Origin: an uncultured Eubacteriales bacterium
GTDB lineage: Bacteria > Bacillota > Clostridia > Lachnospirales > Lachnospiraceae
Reading direction: 5' to 3'
DNA length: 7,655 nucleotides
Assembly (NCBI GenBank): GCA_900544525.1
Contig: UQVN01000166.1
Coordinates: 1-7,655, forward strand
The notes beneath the pieces are model-generated. The model was not told the DNA's origin and did no database searches. It saw nothing but the letters and a program-made list of their open reading frames with translations. Each line of letters begins with the position of its first letter. The stretch's first letter is position 1. This document shows positions 1 through 6,233 of the stretch, in pieces. The position numbers were made by a program, and so were the translations under genes.

Positions 1-6
1 GAAATA

Positions 7-52
7 AAGAAAAGTCGATTAACTTTCTTTTTAAGATTAACCGACTTTTCTT
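7..52 (-). terminator. Rho-independent terminator after cinA
   Basis: Arms 7-22 and 37-52 form a 16-bp stem around a 14-nt loop. The only imperfection (18 against 41) becomes a G-U pair in the minus-strand transcript. On the minus strand the stem ends in a U-rich tail (the complement of 1-13). It begins 4 nt past the cinA stop codon, so it should end the folD-rimO-pgsA-cinA transcript. The stem core AAAAGTCG recurs in the terminator at 7416-7466. Confidence 0.85.
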
Positions 53-56
53 CCAT

Positions 57-1331
57 TTATTCTTCTTTCTCTCCTGCAAATCCGCCTTCATAATATTCGA
101 TTATCGCGTGATGCAATAATGTTAGAGCACTTGCAACAGAGCTTTCACGAATTTTTCTTCTATTCCCTGTAAAATGAAATTCTTTCGCAAAAACTTTATC
201 ATGAATATAACAACCGATATAAACTAACCCAACAGGTTTTTCTTCTGTACCGCCTGTTGGTCCAGCGATTCCTGTTATGGATACTGCCACATCAGAATTG
301 TAAAGCAAAGCAGCACCTTTTGCCATTTCCTTTGCCGTCTGTTGCGAAACAGCACCATATTCTTTTAACGTATTTTTCTTTACACCTACTAATTTTCTTT
401 TTGCTTTGTTAGAGTACGTAATAAATCCTTGTTTTAAAACATCAGAACAGCCAGATACATTGACGATTCTTCCAGCGAGCAATCCACCAGTACAAGACTC
501 TACAGTACAAAGTTTTAACTCATGTTTTTTCAAAAGTTCTACAACACTGTCTTCCAATGTCATATTTTCTTCTTCTGTAAACACGAAGTTTCCAAACCGA
601 CTTTTTATTTCCTTGACCACTGGAGCTACAAGATCTTTTGCTTCCTCCTCCGTTGTTCCTTTCGCGGTAACACGAATGTGAACCTCTGCCTCTTTTGCAT
701 AAGGGGCAATCGTTGGATTTGTCTGATTTTTCATAAGATCGGATAATTTATCCTCCACATAACTTTCTCCAAGTCCACCAATTTTCACCATGGCGGTATA
801 AAAAACGCTATCTTGGAGTTTGGAAAGATAAGGAATTACCTCTTGCTCCATTAACGGAATCAACTCGTTTGGAGGACCTGGAAGCAAAATAAATTTGCAA
901 TTATCTGTCTCTACAATTAAACCAGGAGCAGTTCCATTTTTATTATCAAGGACAATCGCTCCCTCTGGAATATACGCCTGTTTCCAATTATTATGTGTAA
1001 TATTGGCTAATTGACGTTTTGCAAAATATTCTTGAATTCTCTCTCTTGTTCGAATGTCCTCCACCAGTTCTAATTGACAAACTTTCGCAACCATCTCTTT
1101 TGTAATATCATCCATAGTGGGTCCAAGCCCTCCTGATAAAATTACAATGTCTGCTCGTTCTCTTGCCTGTTCTAACGCTTTCATAAGTCTCTCTTCATTA
1201 TCTCCCACTGTTGTTTGATAATAAATAGAATATCCAAGAGATGTACATTTCTCTGCCAAATAGGCACAGTTCGTATTCACAATGTTCCCCATTAAAATCT
1301 CTGTTCCAACAGAAATTAATTCCACTATCAT
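57..1331 (-). CDS. cinA: CinA: MoaB/MogA-like domain fused to NMN deamidase domain
   Basis: Full-length CinA of 424 residues, the usual size for the two-domain form. The N-terminal molybdopterin-binding-like (COG1058) domain covers about residues 1-170, with the signature SGGLGPTMDDIT at 66-77 and LPGPPNE at 150-156. A linker domain follows, then the C-terminal PncC/CinA domain (about 260-415) with ESCTGG at 278-283 and ITGIAGPTGG at 352-361. In this family the C-terminal domain deamidates nicotinamide mononucleotide to nicotinate mononucleotide in NAD salvage, and the N-terminal domain has been linked to ADP-ribose pyrophosphatase activity; a soluble cytoplasmic enzyme is expected. The name comes from competence-damage induction, and nothing here shows a competence role. 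The ATG overlaps the pgsA stop as ATGA, with GGAAG 9 nt upstream, so translation is probably coupled. It is the last gene of the operon; recA, a frequent neighbour elsewhere, is not visible before the terminator. Confidence 0.95.
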   Translation of the reverse strand: MIVELISVGTEILMGNIVNTNCAYLAEKCTSLGYSIYYQTTVGDNEERLMKALEQARERADIVILSGGLGPTMDDITKEMVAKVCQLELVEDIRTRERIQEYFAKRQLANITHNNWKQAYIPEGAIVLDNKNGTAPGLIVETDNCKFILLPGPPNELIPLMEQEVIPYLSKLQDSVFYTAMVKIGGLGESYVEDKLSDLMKNQTNPTIAPYAKEAEVHIRVTAKGTTEEEAKDLVAPVVKEIKSRFGNFVFTEEENMTLEDSVVELLKKHELKLCTVESCTGGLLAGRIVNVSGCSDVLKQGFITYSNKAKRKLVGVKKNTLKEYGAVSQQTAKEMAKGAALLYNSDVAVSITGIAGPTGGTEEKPVGLVYIGCYIHDKVFAKEFHFTGNRRKIRESSVASALTLLHHAIIEYYEGGFAGEKEE

Positions 1332-1876
1332 TTCTTTTCGCTTCCTTCCATCATAACAGCTCTATTTTTATATAAATAATCAATTAAAGATACAACCGTA
1401 AGAACTAATGCGATATAAGTAAAAATTGTTTCAAGTGTTGCAAAGATACCGCCTAGGTCAACAATTAAAAGTAAAATTAAAATCATCTGTGACACCGTCT
1501 TAAATTTTCCCCAATAACTTGCTGCGATTACAACTCCATTATCGGATGCAACCAAACGGAATCCACTAATAATAAACTCTCTTGCAATAATGATAATAAC
1601 AATCCAGCCAGCTAATCTTCCAAGATCTACAAAAGCGATCAAAGCAGAACATACTAATAATTTATCTGCCAGCGGATCCATAAATTTCCCAAAATTTGTA
1701 ATCAAATTCCATTTTCTTGCCAGATGACCATCTAAATAGTCGGTAAAACTTGCTCCCGCAAATAAAAGAAACGCAATCCACTTTCCATAGGAAAGTTCAT
1801 CACTCATGTAAAGAAATACTAAAAAAAACGGAATCATAATAGTTCTCAATATTGTCAGTTTATTCGGTAAGTTCAC
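1328..1876 (-). CDS. pgsA: CDP-diacylglycerol-glycerol-3-phosphate 3-phosphatidyltransferase
   Basis: Integral membrane enzyme of 182 residues that transfers the phosphatidyl group from CDP-diacylglycerol to glycerol-3-phosphate, the committed step to phosphatidylglycerol and cardiolipin. The complete CDP-alcohol phosphotransferase signature D-x2-DG-x2-AR-x8-G-x3-D-x3-D is present (D46, D49, G50, A53, R54, G63, D67, D71), so all metal- and substrate-binding aspartates are kept. Hydrophobic segments lie near residues 10-24, 33-42, 73-85, 90-106, 129-145 and 150-168, fitting a multi-pass protein. The start is GTG: MNLPNKLTILR is the typical PgsA N-terminus, and AGAGGTGA lies 6 nt upstream. The gene overlaps the rimO end by 17 nt and the cinA start by 4 nt. 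Other members of the superfamily share the signature, but length, N-terminus and the rimO-pgsA-cinA context favour PgsA. Confidence 0.94.
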   Translation of the reverse strand: MNLPNKLTILRTIMIPFFLVFLYMSDELSYGKWIAFLLFAGASFTDYLDGHLARKWNLITNFGKFMDPLADKLLVCSALIAFVDLGRLAGWIVIIIIAREFIISGFRLVASDNGVVIAASYWGKFKTVSQMILILLLIVDLGGIFATLETIFTYIALVLTVVSLIDYLYKNRAVMMEGSEKK

Positions 1877-3203
1877 GATAAATCACCTCTCCAATTAAGT
1901 CATATTCAGACGCACCAGTGATTTTTACATCTACGAAATCTCCAGAAATAATTTCTTCTTCTGATTTCACAAAAATGCATCCATCTACTTTTGGAGCATC
2001 TTTATAAGTTCTACCTACATAAATATCTTCTTCGAATAAATAGCCTTCCACTAATACTTTTACTTCTTTTCCGATCATTTCTTGATCTTTTTCATAAGAA
2101 ATCTCTTGTTGAAGTTCCATTAATTCATTTCTTCTGCTTTCTTTAATCTCTTCTGGAACTTGATCTGGAAAACTAGCTGCTGGAGTATCTTCTTCTTGAG
2201 AATACGTAAAGACACCTAAACGATCGAATTCCATTTCGTTTACAAAAGCTAACATTCCTTCATGATCTTCTTGTGTCTCTCCTGGGAATCCTGTAATTAA
2301 TGTAGTACGAATTGCAATATCAGGCATAGCAGTTCTAAGTTTTTTCACAACTTCTACTAATTGTTCTCTACTTGTTCTTCTTCCCATACGTTTTAAGATA
2401 GTATTTTCTGAATGCTGAATTGGCATATCAATGTAATGACATACTTTTGGTTCTTTTACCATCGTTTCAATTAATTCATCTGTAATTTCTTCTGGGTAAC
2501 AATAAAGAAGGCGAATCCATTCAATTCCTTCCACTTGACCTAAACGATGAAGAAGCTCTGGTAATTTCTTCTCTCCATAAATATCTTTTCCATAAAGTGT
2601 TGTCTCTTGTGCCACTAATACAAGCTCACGTGTTCCATTTTTTGCAAGACGTTCTGCTTCTTTTATCAACTGTTCCATTGGCACACTGCGGAATCTTCCT
2701 CGAACACTTGGAATAATGCAGTATGTGCAATGTTTGTCACAGCCTTCTGCTATTTTTAAATACGCAAGATAACTACCTGTTGTAACCAAACGCTCTACAT
2801 TTGATGTATCTGGAAGAGAATCCACATTATTAAAGATTTCCTCGTTATGCCCTGCTAATGCTTCGTCTACTGCTTCTACAATCTTATCAAAACTTGTTGT
2901 TCCAAGCACCGCATCTACTTCTGTTAATTCCTTTCGAAACTCATCTTTATAACGCTCAGAAAGACATCCTGCCACGACTAATGCTTTTAACTTTCCTGTT
3001 TTTTTAAGTTCTGACACTTCAAGAATCGTTTCAATACTCTCTTCTTTTGCATCATGAATAAAACAGCAAGTGTTAACTACGATAACATCTGCTTCTTGCT
3101 CCTCATTTGTAATTTCATACCCTCTTTGGGATAAAAGTCCTAACATCACTTCGCTATCCACAAGGTTTTTATCACAACCAAGGGAAATAAATAATACTTT
3201 CAT
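1860..3203 (-). CDS. rimO: Ribosomal protein uS12 methylthiotransferase RimO
   Basis: Radical-SAM methylthiotransferase of 447 residues that adds a methylthio group to the beta carbon of a conserved aspartate in ribosomal protein S12. The N-terminal MTTase domain has the three cysteines of the auxiliary 4Fe-4S cluster (C10, C46, C80). The radical-SAM motif CDKHCTYC gives C155, C159 and C162. MPIQHSENTILKRMGRR (260-276) is typical of this family. A TRAM domain occupies about 380-443. RimO is favoured over the tRNA enzymes MiaB/MtaB by the MKVLFISLGCDKNLVDSEVM start and the pgsA-cinA neighbourhood. A possible ATG two codons upstream (3207-3209) touches the Shine-Dalgarno AAAGGAG with no spacing, whereas the ATG at 3201-3203 has 6 nt, so I place the start there. 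The gap to folD is about 30 nt and the 3' end overlaps pgsA, so it sits inside one operon. Confidence 0.95.
   Translation of the reverse strand: MKVLFISLGCDKNLVDSEVMLGLLSQRGYEITNEEQEADVIVVNTCCFIHDAKEESIETILEVSELKKTGKLKALVVAGCLSERYKDEFRKELTEVDAVLGTTSFDKIVEAVDEALAGHNEEIFNNVDSLPDTSNVERLVTTGSYLAYLKIAEGCDKHCTYCIIPSVRGRFRSVPMEQLIKEAERLAKNGTRELVLVAQETTLYGKDIYGEKKLPELLHRLGQVEGIEWIRLLYCYPEEITDELIETMVKEPKVCHYIDMPIQHSENTILKRMGRRTSREQLVEVVKKLRTAMPDIAIRTTLITGFPGETQEDHEGMLAFVNEMEFDRLGVFTYSQEEDTPAASFPDQVPEEIKESRRNELMELQQEISYEKDQEMIGKEVKVLVEGYLFEEDIYVGRTYKDAPKVDGCIFVKSEEEIISGDFVDVKITGASEYDLIGEVIYRELTE
1883..1890 (-). promoter_or_regulatory. Ribosome binding site of pgsA inside rimO
   Basis: AGAGGTGA on the minus strand lies within the last codons of rimO, 6 nt before the GTG start at 1874-1876. 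It supports the GTG choice and suggests that ribosomes finishing rimO help start pgsA. Confidence 0.7.
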
Positions 3204-3209
3204 AAACAT

Positions 3210-3216
3210 CTCCTTT
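3210..3216 (-). promoter_or_regulatory. Ribosome binding site deciding the rimO start
   Basis: AAAGGAG on the minus strand. It directly abuts an in-frame ATG (3207-3209) and lies 6 nt before a second ATG (3201-3203). Normal spacing and the conserved RimO N-terminus both select the second ATG. Confidence 0.8.
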
Positions 3217-3232
3217 ATTCTTTATTTTTTTC

Positions 3233-4087
3233 CTATTTTTTATTCCATTTGTTTTGAGCAGATTTTACACAATTATATATTAACATAGCAATTGTCATAG
3301 GTCCAACTCCGCCTGGTACTGGTGTAATCGCAGATACCTTTGATTCCACCTTCTCAAAATCCACATCCCCGCATAATTTATTGTTTTCATCTCGATGCAT
3401 TCCGACATCAATTACAACAGCACCGTCTTTGATATAGCTTTCATCAAAAAATTTTGCTTTTCCAATGGCAGCAACAAAGATATCCGCTTGTTTTGTAATT
3501 TCTTTTAAATTCTGTGTATGTGAATGACAAATCGTCACAGTTCCATTTTCTTTTAATAGTAATAAAGCCATTGGTTTTCCAACAATATTGCTTCTTCCAA
3601 CGACAACACAGTTTTTTCCTGCTATTGTAATATCAGAACGCTTCAAAAGCTCAATAATTCCTGCGGGTGTACAAGAAATAAATCCTTCATTTCCTGTTGT
3701 AAGTGCCCCCATATTTTGATTATGGAAACCATCTACATCTTTTTGTGGAGAAATCGCCTGTGTAACCACATCCTCATTGATATGAGCTGGCAATGGAAGT
3801 TGTACTAAGATTCCATCGACACCATCCTCTTGGTTCAATTCATGAACAAGCTTTAAAAGTTCTTCTTGAGTTGTTTCTTCTGGAAGTTTATAAGTTCTTG
3901 ATAACATTCCAACATATTCACAAGCTTTCGTTTTATTTCTTACATAAATAGAAGACGCTGGATCATCGCCTACTTGTATCACAGCAAGACACACTTCTTT
4001 TCCTTGTTCCTTTAATTGTGCTACTTTAACCTTACATTCTTCTTTTATTTCAGTTGAAATTTTCTTTCCATCAATTATCTTTGCCAT
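3233..4087 (-). CDS. folD: Bifunctional methylene-THF dehydrogenase / methenyl-THF cyclohydrolase FolD
   Basis: Cytoplasmic enzyme of 284 residues, the normal FolD length. It interconverts 5,10-methylene-THF, 5,10-methenyl-THF and 10-formyl-THF using NAD(P). The catalytic YxxxK motif is Y48-VRN-K52. Substrate-site elements are QLPLP (96-100) and the DVDG segment (117-120). The Rossmann NAD(P)-binding domain carries GRSNIVGKP (164-172), and the C-terminal signature TPVPGGVGPMT is at 255-265. Nothing is missing. AAAGGAAG lies about 5 nt before the ATG. It is the first gene of the operon that continues into rimO, and it pairs metabolically with fhs upstream, although a terminator separates the two transcripts. 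The cofactor (NAD or NADP) cannot be settled by reading. Confidence 0.96.
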   Translation of the reverse strand: MAKIIDGKKISTEIKEECKVKVAQLKEQGKEVCLAVIQVGDDPASSIYVRNKTKACEYVGMLSRTYKLPEETTQEELLKLVHELNQEDGVDGILVQLPLPAHINEDVVTQAISPQKDVDGFHNQNMGALTTGNEGFISCTPAGIIELLKRSDITIAGKNCVVVGRSNIVGKPMALLLLKENGTVTICHSHTQNLKEITKQADIFVAAIGKAKFFDESYIKDGAVVIDVGMHRDENNKLCGDVDFEKVESKVSAITPVPGGVGPMTIAMLIYNCVKSAQNKWNKK

Positions 4088-4161
4088 AGTTTCTTCCTTT
4101 CATAAGCTGCCATCATGCTTTTAGTACCTTTTTTCTAATTCTAAAGTACTTTTCATTCTCT

Positions 4162-4190
4162 ATCTTACACTCCTAGCCAAAAAAAGGCAA
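4162..4190 (-). promoter_or_regulatory. Candidate promoter of the folD-rimO-pgsA-cinA operon
   Basis: On the minus strand TTGCCT (complement of 4185-4190) is followed after 17 nt by TAAGAT (complement of 4162-4167), giving a sigma-A-like pair about 75 nt before folD. The -35 element falls inside the terminator stem of fhs. The match is moderate and nothing better was seen in 4088-4185. A promoter is expected here because the fhs terminator lies directly upstream. Confidence 0.35.
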
Positions 4191-4220
4191 GGAAACAATC
4201 AAAAATCATCTCCTTGCCTT
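4178..4220 (-). terminator. Rho-independent terminator after fhs
   Basis: Arms 4184-4193 and 4211-4220 pair over 10 bp (core GGCAAGGA/TCCTTGCC) with a 17-nt loop. On the minus strand the stem is followed directly by a run of seven T (complement of 4179-4185, which partly overlaps the stem). It lies 86 nt past the fhs stop and separates the fhs transcript from folD. Confidence 0.85.
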
Positions 4221-4224
4221 GCTT

Positions 4225-4305
4225 TTATTGCAATCGCTTATCATTGTCTAGCAGACGTGAGAATCCTTCTATCTTAAATAATTCCCCCGTGCTTATCGAA
4301 TCCAT
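4225..4305 (-). CDS. Possible 26-residue small protein after fhs (doubtful)
   Basis: I do not recognise this frame. Its ATG follows the fhs TAA with no gap and in the same frame, so it would also be the product of reading through the fhs stop. It runs 26 codons (beginning MDSISTGELFKIEGF) to a TAA 4 nt before the paired bases of the terminator stem. AGGA lies 9 nt before the ATG, inside the last fhs codons. The peptide would be charged, with hydrophobic residues spaced as in an amphipathic helix, and has no signal or membrane segment. Its G+C content (31 of 81 bases) does not look out of place. An open run of this length is unremarkable by chance, so it may simply be 3' untranslated sequence. 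Confidence 0.2.
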   Translation of the reverse strand: MDSISTGELFKIEGFSRLLDNDKRLQ

Positions 4306-5976
4306 TTAGAATAATCCTGTAATAACTCCGTTTGTATCCACATCAATATTTTCTGCTGCTGGTTTCTTTGGAAGTCCAGGCATAGTCATAATAGCTCCCG
4401 TGATCGCTACTACAAACCCTGCACCTGCGGAAACATACGCTTCACGCACATGAATCGTAAAACCAGTTGGTCTTCCAAGTTTCTTCGCATCATCGGATAA
4501 AGAATATTGGTTTTTCGCCATACACACTGGAAAATTACCCATACCAAGACTTTCTATTTTATCAATTGCCTTTGCAGCCATTGGCGAATATGTAACACCT
4601 TCTGCTCCATAAATTTCCCTTGCAATGGTTTCAATTTTTTGGCGGATTGTTAAATCATTTTCATAAAGTGGTTGAAAATGACTTTCTTTCGTCTCTAATG
4701 TTTTAATAACAGCTTTCGCAAGCTCTTCTCCACCTTCTCCGCCTTTTTCCCAAACATTTGCAAGAGCAAATTCGCAATTTCTTTCTTTGCAAAATTCCTC
4801 AACAAAAGTAATTTCTTCTTCTGTATCAGATACAAATTGATTTAATGTTACAATGACTGGAACTTTATACTTTTGTACATTTTCAATATGCTTTTCTAAA
4901 TTGACAATTCCCTTTTTTAAAGCCTCTAAATTTTCTTCTCCTAATTGTTCTTTTAAAACACCACCGTTATATTTTAAAGCTTTAATAGTAGCCACTAATA
5001 CAACAGCATCTGGATGTAAAGAAGCTTTTCGACATTTAATATCAAAAAACTTTTCAGCACCTAAATCTGCGCCAAATCCCGCTTCTGTTACAAGAATATC
5101 CGCTAATTTTAATCCCATTTTTGTAGCCTGTACACTATTACAACCATGAGCAATATTAGCGAATGGACCACCATGAACAAATGCTGGTGTATTTTCTAAT
5201 GTCTGAATTAAATTTGGTTTTAATGCATCCTTTAAAAGAGCTGCCATAGAACCGACTGCTTTTAAATCTTTTGCAGTGACAGGCTCTCCTTGATAGTTAT
5301 AAGCCACAATAATATTGCCTAAACGTCTCTTTAAATCGTCCATATCATTGGAAAGGCATAAAATTGCCATAATTTCTGACGCTACTGTAATGACAAATCC
5401 ATCTTGTCGAACGACTCCATCCATCTTATTTCCCATACCAATAATAATATTACGAAGGGCGCGATCGTTCATATCCACGCATCGTTTCCATACAATTTGT
5501 TTTGGATCAATTTGTAATGTATTTCCTTGTTGTAAGTGATTGTCAAGCAATGCAGCTAATAAATTATTTGCAGAAGTGATGGCATGAAAATCTCCTGTAA
5601 AATGTAAATTTAAATCTTCCATTGGAACAACTTGTGCATAACCACCACCAGCTGCTCCGCCTTTGATACCAAAACAAGGTCCTAAAGATGGCTCCCGAAG
5701 AGCAATTGCGGCTTTTTTCCCAAGACGACTTAGTGCTTGTCCAAGCCCTACACTAATGGTTGTCTTTCCCTCTCCTGCTGGAGTTGGATTAATCGCTGTC
5801 ACAAGAACTAATTTTCCATCTGGTTTCTCTTTCAACTTATGCATTAACTCACTGGATAATTTTGCTTTATATTTTCCATATAACTCTAAATCATCTTCTA
5901 CAATGCCAAGCTTTGCTGCCACATCTTTAATTGGAAGCATATTGGCTTCCTGTGCAATTTGAATGTCTGTCTTCAT
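4306..5976 (-). CDS. fhs: Formate-tetrahydrofolate ligase
   Basis: Formyl-THF synthetase of 556 residues, the standard bacterial length. It makes 10-formyl-THF from formate, THF and ATP; the product feeds purine synthesis and formyl-Met-tRNA, or the methyl branch of the Wood-Ljungdahl pathway in acetogens. Visible signatures are the ATP-binding P-loop PTPAGEGKTT (64-73) and the family motif EPSLGPCFGIKGGAAGGG (95-112). The C-terminus ends in the usual ...DVDTNGVITGLF, so the protein is complete. The enzyme is cytoplasmic and a homotetramer in characterised relatives. It is transcribed alone, from a strong promoter near 6089-6118 to the terminator at 4178-4220. AGAAAGG (5990-5996) is the likely Shine-Dalgarno, placed rather far (13 nt) from the ATG. 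The gene alone does not prove acetogenesis, since many non-acetogenic Clostridia carry it. Confidence 0.97.
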   Translation of the reverse strand: MKTDIQIAQEANMLPIKDVAAKLGIVEDDLELYGKYKAKLSSELMHKLKEKPDGKLVLVTAINPTPAGEGKTTISVGLGQALSRLGKKAAIALREPSLGPCFGIKGGAAGGGYAQVVPMEDLNLHFTGDFHAITSANNLLAALLDNHLQQGNTLQIDPKQIVWKRCVDMNDRALRNIIIGMGNKMDGVVRQDGFVITVASEIMAILCLSNDMDDLKRRLGNIIVAYNYQGEPVTAKDLKAVGSMAALLKDALKPNLIQTLENTPAFVHGGPFANIAHGCNSVQATKMGLKLADILVTEAGFGADLGAEKFFDIKCRKASLHPDAVVLVATIKALKYNGGVLKEQLGEENLEALKKGIVNLEKHIENVQKYKVPVIVTLNQFVSDTEEEITFVEEFCKERNCEFALANVWEKGGEGGEELAKAVIKTLETKESHFQPLYENDLTIRQKIETIAREIYGAEGVTYSPMAAKAIDKIESLGMGNFPVCMAKNQYSLSDDAKKLGRPTGFTIHVREAYVSAGAGFVVAITGAIMTMPGLPKKPAAENIDVDTNGVITGLF

Positions 5977-6082
5977 TGATTTAACCCAACCTTTCTACCT
6001 TGTGCATCTTCGGCTCTTTCATAGCACTCCATAAGGTATCGTATTCTTTTTCACTCTACTATGTAAGTAAAATTTCTCCTAT
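5977..6082 (-). promoter_or_regulatory. 5' leader of fhs with short reading frames
   Basis: The transcript from the predicted promoter would carry a leader of about 105 nt. It can form a 7-bp hairpin, CATAGTA (6057-6063) with TGCTATG (6020-6026), including one G-U pair. It contains a 13-codon frame (5981-6022) with GGAG 4 nt before its ATG, ending 4 nt before fhs. A 19-codon frame (5973-6032) has a TGA that overlaps the fhs ATG. I matched no known riboswitch core, including the ZTP and THF types that might be expected for this gene. Function is unknown. Confidence 0.3.
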
Positions 6083-6088
6083 GTGTGC

Positions 6089-6118
6089 ATTATAGCAGAA
6101 ATTTCACTTGTTTGTCTA
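6089..6118 (-). promoter_or_regulatory. Promoter of fhs
   Basis: On the minus strand TAGACA (complement of 6113-6118) is followed after 18 nt by a perfect TATAAT (complement of 6089-6094). TGC directly before the -10 makes it an extended -10 element. This is the best sigma-A-type promoter in the window and predicts initiation near 6082. Confidence 0.7.
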
Positions 6119-6169
6119 TACACGATTCCCATTTTTACTTGCCTTCATCTTCAATGTATGTTAGTATTT

Positions 6170-6186
6170 ATTTTGAATATCAAACT
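6170..6186 (+). promoter_or_regulatory. FabT/FabR-like operator palindrome upstream of fabV
   Basis: The core is TTTGA (6172-6176), ATA, TCAAA (6180-6184), a perfect 5+5 palindrome with a 3-nt centre. The 17-bp site ATTTTGAATATCAAACT resembles the FabT operator known from streptococci and lactococci (about AGTTTGATTATCAAACT), differing in one left-arm base and in the centre. FabT-type MarR repressors control fatty-acid synthesis genes, which fits a site 47 bp before an enoyl reductase gene. Binding is inferred, and no fabT gene is in the window. Confidence 0.55.
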
Positions 6187-6204
6187 TTTATATTAAAATA
6201 TACT
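6171..6204 (+). promoter_or_regulatory. Candidate fabV promoter region
   Basis: Several overlapping hexamers are possible: TTTTGA (6171-6176) with TAAAAT (6194-6199) at 17-nt spacing, or TTGAAT (6173-6178) with TATACT (6199-6204) at 20 nt. I cannot choose between them. In either case the -35 region overlaps the palindrome at 6170-6186, so a bound repressor would block it. Confidence 0.35.
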
Positions 6205-6215
6205 ATCTGAAGATT

Positions 6216-6224
6216 AAAGGAGAA
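6216..6224 (+). promoter_or_regulatory. Ribosome binding site of fabV
   Basis: AAAGGAGAA, with its GGAG ending 11 nt before the ATG at 6234. The spacing is slightly long, but no other start competes, and MIIEPKVKDFI is the usual family N-terminus. Confidence 0.75.
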
Positions 6225-6233
6225 CGGATAATT

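Noticed and set aside
406..746. Plus-strand open frames opposite cinA
   Set aside because: They lie antisense to a complete conserved CinA, have Ser/Phe/Cys-rich composition typical of reversed coding sequence, and match no family I know.
3070..3288. Plus-strand frame spanning the rimO start and folD end
   Set aside because: Runs antisense across the ends of two real genes and contains the reversed rimO ribosome binding site; a shadow.
4225..4305. Direct repeats GGATTC and GATAAGC in the fhs 3' region
   Set aside because: Two copies each of 6-7 bases, with no regular spacing or symmetry; not distinguishable from chance.
4853..5962. Several plus-strand open frames of 74-99 codons opposite fhs
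   Set aside because: All are antisense to conserved fhs sequence; no ribosome binding site or recognisable domain supports them.
5977..6082. Known riboswitch in the fhs leader
   Set aside because: I looked for ZTP, THF, glycine and SAM core motifs by eye. GCCGAAG recalls part of the glycine aptamer, but the rest of the core is absent. An Infernal scan against Rfam would decide.
6147..6214. Inverted repeat ATCTTCA / TGAAGAT flanking the fabV promoter
   Set aside because: Only 7 bp with a loop of more than 50 nt in AT-rich DNA; quite likely by chance.
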